DNA of 64,000 nucleotides, taken from contig NZ_CP032869.1 in the NCBI RefSeq assembly GCF_003576455.2, forward strand, positions 4,340,001-4,404,000, written 5' to 3'. Source of the DNA: Mucilaginibacter celer (GTDB lineage Bacteria; Bacteroidota; Bacteroidia; Sphingobacteriales; Sphingobacteriaceae). The position numbers were made by a program, and so were the translations under genes. Positions 60,785 through 64,000 of the stretch are shown here, piece after piece. Each line of letters starts with the position of its first letter. Position 1 is the first letter of the stretch. The notes beneath the pieces are model-generated. The model worked only from the letters and a program-made list of their open reading frames with translations, was not told the origin of the DNA and searched no databases.

Positions 60785-60883
60785 TGTCTGAATCAGAATT
60801 TACAGAATTTTAGAATTAACAGAATCTCATCACAATAAAGAAATTCTGAAAATCCTAAAATTCTGTAAATTCTGATTCAGACA
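60785..60883. repeat. TGTCTGAATCAG palindrome, complete copy
   Basis: Starts TGTCTGAATCAG and ends CTGATTCAGACA, with AGAATTTTAGAATT-type words in both arms. The first 41 bases are identical to 42352-42392. It sits between the convergent DUF1080 and VOC genes. Confidence 0.92.
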
Positions 60884-60927
60884 AAAGAAATCCGATAAAT
60901 CCTAAAAATCCCCCAAAATCCTGGTTC

Positions 60928-61413
60928 TTACAATGTCGCCAACAACCCTTCCATATCCAGTCTGCGGGTATACATCGTTAGTTTACCTTCATGATCTACA
61001 GGCCAATCTTCTTTAGGCCTATCCCAGTATAATTCAACGCCGTTACCATCCGGATCATTCAGGTAAATGGCTTCAGATACACCATGGTCTGATGCGCCGG
61101 TGATGGGATATTTCGCTTCGATTAATCTTTTCAGTGCTACGGCCAGATCTTTTCTTTCGGGATATAATATTGCAGTATGGTATAAACCCGGAGCATATTC
61201 GGGTGCGGGCGAAGCACCTTTGCTATGCCAGGTATTTAAGCCGATGTGGTGGTGATAACCGCCGGCCGAAATAAAAGCGGCCTGATCGCCATAAGTAACC
61301 ATTTTTTCAAAGCCGAGCAAACCACAATAAAAATCGAGTGATTTTTGCAGGTCGCTCACTTTTAAGTGTACGTGGCCGATACGGGTTTGGGCGGGGATCT
61401 TATATTCGTTCAT
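60928..61413 (-). CDS. VOC-family (glyoxalase/extradiol dioxygenase-like) protein
   Basis: 161 residues, two beta-alpha-beta-beta-beta modules. RIGHVHLKVSDLQKSLDFYC gives the first metal His; GLYHTAILYPERKDLAVAL and VELYWDRP give the second His and the Glu. The pattern resembles catechol 2,3-dioxygenase-like CatE proteins. The substrate is not known. It is divergent from engB; a perfect 24-bp palindrome lies between them. Confidence 0.9.
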   Translation of the reverse strand: MNEYKIPAQTRIGHVHLKVSDLQKSLDFYCGLLGFEKMVTYGDQAAFISAGGYHHHIGLNTWHSKGASPAPEYAPGLYHTAILYPERKDLAVALKRLIEAKYPITGASDHGVSEAIYLNDPDGNGVELYWDRPKEDWPVDHEGKLTMYTRRLDMEGLLATL

Positions 61414-61527
61414 TTTCTGTTTCCGTTTGATTGTTTAGAGCAGAACGTGACGGAGTTTTCAATGCCTCCGTAACGTTAACTATCACAAATTTAATTGTTT
61501 TTGGCACTGAGCGTGTCGGCACAAAGT

Positions 61528-61551
61528 AAATAAATGTTTAAACATTTATTT
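61528..61551. promoter_or_regulatory. Perfect 24-bp palindrome between the VOC and engB genes
   Basis: AAATAAATGTTT followed directly by its complement AAACATTTATTT, with no spacer. It lies 115 bases upstream of the VOC gene start and 60 before engB, as an operator for a dimeric (MarR- or TetR-type) regulator would. Confidence 0.55.
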
Positions 61552-61599
61552 TAAGTTAACAATCAACCCTGCAACATTTATCAATCAAAAACAAAACCC

Positions 61600-61607
61600 T
61601 ACCTTTG
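61600..61607 (+). promoter_or_regulatory. Promoter of engB (TTTA-N19-TACCTTTG)
   Basis: TACCTTTG fits TAnnTTTG, and TTTA stands exactly 19 bases upstream at 61577-61580, one base off the TTTG -33 box. The ATG follows 4 bases later, so the mRNA would be leaderless or nearly so. Confidence 0.6.
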
Positions 61608-61611
61608 CAGG

Positions 61612-62244
61612 ATGATCGTAAAAACGGCCGAATTTATTTGCAGCAACAGCCAGGTAAGCAAGTTACCTCCGCCGGTAAAAGCTGAATATGCTTTTATCGG
61701 GCGCTCAAATGTGGGTAAATCCTCACTTATCAATACCATAACAGGTAAAAAGGGATTAGCCAAAACATCGCAAACGCCGGGCAAAACGCAATTGATCAAT
61801 CACTTTTTGATTAACGAAAGCTGGTACATTGTGGATTTACCAGGTTACGGTTATGCGCGTGCGTCAAAAACAGAAAAGGCTAAATGGGATAAGTTTATAC
61901 ATACTTACCTTGATAAACGCGAAAGCCTGCAATGCGTAATGGTACTGATTGACAGCCGCCTCGACCCACAAAAAATCGACCTTGAATTTTGCAACTGGCT
62001 TGGCGAAAAAGGTTTGTCGTTTGTATTGGTATTTACCAAAGCAGATAAGCAATCGAGCATCAAAACAGATCAAAGCATCGCTAAATTCAGGAAAGCTTTG
62101 ATGACCACGTTTGAAGAAATGCCACAGTATTTTATTACTTCGTCTGAAACGCAATTAGGTAGGGAAGAGATTTTGGAGTTTATTGATGTGGTAAACCAGG
62201 GTTTTGAAATACCTCATTACCAGCAGCCAGAACAAAGTGAATAA
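61612..62244 (+). CDS. engB: Ribosome-biogenesis GTPase EngB (YsxC/YihA)
   Basis: 210 residues. GTPase motifs: G1 GRSNVGKSSL, G3 DLPGYGYA, G4 TKAD and G5 TSSE. It is an essential small GTPase for large-subunit assembly. Conserved family sequence includes PEYAFIGRSN in the form KAEYAFIGRSN and TPGKTQLINHFLIN. It is followed 6 bases later by a short unknown gene. Confidence 0.95.
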   Translation: MIVKTAEFICSNSQVSKLPPPVKAEYAFIGRSNVGKSSLINTITGKKGLAKTSQTPGKTQLINHFLINESWYIVDLPGYGYARASKTEKAKWDKFIHTYLDKRESLQCVMVLIDSRLDPQKIDLEFCNWLGEKGLSFVLVFTKADKQSSIKTDQSIAKFRKALMTTFEEMPQYFITSSETQLGREEILEFIDVVNQGFEIPHYQQPEQSE

Positions 62245-62250
62245 GAAAAT

Positions 62251-62598
62251 ATGGGTTTAGATCTATCACATGTTGTGCCTACCACGGACGAAACCCTGGA
62301 ACAGTTCACAATAGAAGAACTTAGCTCCAATCCGGAATTTATTAAACGTTACAGGCATATGTTTAAAGAGCGTGATGGGGAATTAGTTTTATACTTTAAA
62401 GAAAAAGGTTATCAAAGAAAAGGCATGAAAGTTGAGTTTTTTGATGCTTTTGAAGACTCAAAGCCCTATTTTGAAAAGAAATGGGTAGAAAAAGCCATGC
62501 TTTATTTAAAACCCAACCATCCATTCGGGTTTGATTTCAAAAAAAATTTTGTTGACAATTTTATTGAGGGGGAAAGTATATTTTATATTTCCTGGTAA
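62251..62598 (+). CDS. Small conserved-looking protein of unknown function downstream of engB
   Basis: 115 residues starting 6 bases after engB, so probably co-transcribed. It is hydrophilic and rich in Phe, Lys and Glu: IEELSSNPEFIKRYRHMFKE, LVLYFKEKGYQRKGMKVEFF and FGFDFKKNFVDNFIEGESIF. There is no signal peptide, membrane helix or known motif. AT-richer than engB. I do not recognise the family. Confidence 0.7.
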   Translation: MGLDLSHVVPTTDETLEQFTIEELSSNPEFIKRYRHMFKERDGELVLYFKEKGYQRKGMKVEFFDAFEDSKPYFEKKWVEKAMLYLKPNHPFGFDFKKNFVDNFIEGESIFYISW

Positions 62599-62643
62599 GA
62601 CAAGCCATGGTTTCCTCCCTAAAAGATATTTTTATAAGTTATC

Positions 62644-63498
62644 ATGAAAAAATACTTATCCTTAGTAACCTTCGCTCACACCATCTTCGCCATGCCCTTC
62701 GCTTTCATCGGCTTCTTTTTGGCGGTAACCACAACCCAATACCACTTCGACTGGCTTAAACTGGTATTGATGGTGCTGTGTATGGTTTTTGCCCGCAACT
62801 CGGCTATGGCTTTTAACCGTTATTTGGATAGAGACATCGATATAAAAAACCCACGTACCAAACAGCGCGATATTCCGGCAGGACGAATTAGCCCCAAGGC
62901 TGCTTTAACCTTTGTTATTGTCAACTGTTTGTTATTTATTACAGCAACCTGGTTCATTAACAAACTCTGCTTTTTCCTCTCTCCCGTTGCTTTATTTGTG
63001 GTAATGGGTTACAGTGCTACCAAACGCTTTACAGCGCTTTGCCATTTGGTTTTAGGCTTAGGTTTATCACTTGCTCCTATCGGTGCATATTTGGTGGTAA
63101 CAGGTCAATTTGCTATTACGCCGATATTTTTCTCATTATCAGTACTGTGCTGGGTAAGCGGTTTTGATATTATCTATGCCCTGCAGGATGAGGATTTTGA
63201 CCGTAGCCAAAACCTGCATTCAATTCCAGCTTATCTGGGTAAAGTGAATGCCTTAAGGTTGTCAACTTTCCTGCACGTGCTTTCGGCCATCTTTATCATG
63301 ATGCCGGCTATTGAAACACATGTAGGCTTTTTGTATTACATCGGTATCGCGTTTTTCTGCGCCATGCTGGTCTACCAACATTTATTGGTTAAACCGAACG
63401 ATTTAAGCCGGGTTAACTTCGCGTTTATGACAACCAATGGTATTGCCAGTGTGGTATTTGCCGTATTGTTTTTGTTGGATAGGATATGGATCCACTAA
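62644..63498 (+). CDS. UbiA-family prenyltransferase (menaquinone-pathway, MqnP-like)
   Basis: 284 residues with about eight helices. The two Asp-rich motifs are NRYLDRDIDIKNPRTKQRDI and FDIIYALQDEDFDRSQNLHS, which bind the prenyl diphosphate Mg. The sequence is close to the 4-hydroxybenzoate-prenyltransferase-like enzymes of bacteria using the futalosine menaquinone route. It could prenylate the menaquinone precursor. The next gene overlaps its end by 13 bases. Confidence 0.85.
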   Translation: MKKYLSLVTFAHTIFAMPFAFIGFFLAVTTTQYHFDWLKLVLMVLCMVFARNSAMAFNRYLDRDIDIKNPRTKQRDIPAGRISPKAALTFVIVNCLLFITATWFINKLCFFLSPVALFVVMGYSATKRFTALCHLVLGLGLSLAPIGAYLVVTGQFAITPIFFSLSVLCWVSGFDIIYALQDEDFDRSQNLHSIPAYLGKVNALRLSTFLHVLSAIFIMMPAIETHVGFLYYIGIAFFCAMLVYQHLLVKPNDLSRVNFAFMTTNGIASVVFAVLFLLDRIWIH

Positions 63499-64000
63499 GC
63501 GCGCTCCAAAAATTCAGGGAGTATTTTGAAAGCTATGTACCGCTTACTGATGAGGAGTGGCAGGCACTTTCACAATATTTAACTGTCGACACGCTTAAAA
63601 AGAAAAAGTTTTATGTAGAGGCCGGAAAGGTTTGCGACCAGATAGGCCTGATGGTAAAAGGCGCTGTTCGCTACTATCACGTTAAGGACGGCGAAGAAAT
63701 TACCGGTTACTTCAGCTTTGAAAACGAAATGCTGAGTTCGTACAAAAGCTTTCTTAAACGGAGCCCGGCAGCAAATTATATCCAGGCGCTGGAAGATTCG
63801 GTAATTGTGAATCTGAGCCACAAAAACCTTCAACAAGCCTGCACGAACCCATTGCTTGGCTTCAAAATGGAGCGCTTCGGCAGGTTGATTGCCGAACATT
63901 ACCTCATCTGCTACGAAGAACGCGTAACTTCGTTCATCACCCAATCGCCGGAGGAACGCTACAGTCAACTCCTCGAAACCGGCGGCGAAGCCTTATATCG
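63486..64000 (+). CDS. Crp/Fnr-family transcriptional regulator, 5' part; gene continues beyond the window
   Basis: 171 codons visible from the ATG at 63486, with no stop before the window ends. The cyclic-nucleotide-binding fold shows LTDEEWQALSQYLTVDTLKK, GLMVKGAVRYYHVKDGEEIT and SFENEMLSSYKSFL. The helix AEHYLICYEERVTSFITQSP then begins, with SPEERYSQLLE, typical of the Bacteroidota Crp/Fnr group. The DNA-binding domain lies outside. The start overlaps the prenyltransferase end by 13 bases. Confidence 0.88.
   Translation, partial: MDPLSALQKFREYFESYVPLTDEEWQALSQYLTVDTLKKKKFYVEAGKVCDQIGLMVKGAVRYYHVKDGEEITGYFSFENEMLSSYKSFLKRSPAANYIQALEDSVIVNLSHKNLQQACTNPLLGFKMERFGRLIAEHYLICYEERVTSFITQSPEERYSQLLETGGEALY

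Overview
This 64 kb window is chromosomal DNA of a Bacteroidota bacterium, most likely Sphingobacteriales/Sphingobacteriaceae (Mucilaginibacter- or Pedobacter-like). The evidence is a PorT-type protein next to a menaquinone methyltransferase, a nadK-DUF6089-uppS-bamA-ompH-murI envelope cluster, the long 635-residue PurF-type enzyme, TAnnTTTG -7 promoter elements with few clear Shine-Dalgarno sites, and DUF4783, DUF6922 and DUF4139 family proteins. The genus is inferred from gene content only. I see no rRNA, tRNA, CRISPR array or prophage.

Layout. 1-5 kb: the C-terminal end of an Rsh (p)ppGpp enzyme, fur, an inserted AbiEii-type toxin-antitoxin-like pair, purA and pabB. 5.4-7.05 kb: a complete IS4-family insertion sequence with 21-bp inverted ends and a 6-bp target duplication. 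7-20 kb: ordinary housekeeping and envelope genes (DUF2071, M48 lipoprotein protease, plsY, nadC, DUF4783, gpmI, a lipoprotein, a TPR protein, lon, LpxR-like, arfB, cmk, a dCMP-deaminase-like gene). 20-28.6 kb: a sugar permease, a LysE exporter, a PurF-type enzyme flanked by two frame-disrupted genes, an exported amidohydrolase and alkB. 29-32.5 kb: kup and amtB, convergent. 32.6-42.2 kb: complex I genes nuoH-I-J-K-L-M-N on the minus strand, with a DUF4139/MuiA-like gene between nuoM and nuoN and no nuoA-G. 42.2-42.9 kb: a dense palindrome array. 42.9-51.8 kb: the envelope cluster murI, three ompH-like genes, bamA, uppS, exbD, a DUF6089 protein and nadK. 52-57.6 kb: a PAS-LuxR regulator, CBS-ACT protein, hydrolase, YqeY-like protein, SDR and PorT. 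57.6-64 kb: menG, an exported Gfo/Idh/MocA oxidoreductase plus DUF1080 hydrolase pair, a VOC protein, engB, a UbiA-family prenyltransferase and the start of a Crp/Fnr regulator.

The genes are mostly core metabolism and envelope assembly. BamA, the OmpH/Skp-like chaperones, UppS and MurI form an envelope-building block. NuoH-N supply the membrane arm of complex I, and MenG plus the UbiA-family enzyme would supply its menaquinone.

The most unusual content is between genes. At least ten families of long imperfect palindromes, built from short reiterated words, occupy most larger intergenic gaps, especially between convergent genes. Several occur as inverted copies at distant sites, as half copies, or as tandem duplications. 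Other points worth attention are an intrinsic terminator inside the first codons of a lipoprotein gene, operator-like palindromes in the alkB/kup and VOC/engB divergent regions, a palindrome over the likely nuoH promoter, and a folded leader before kup.
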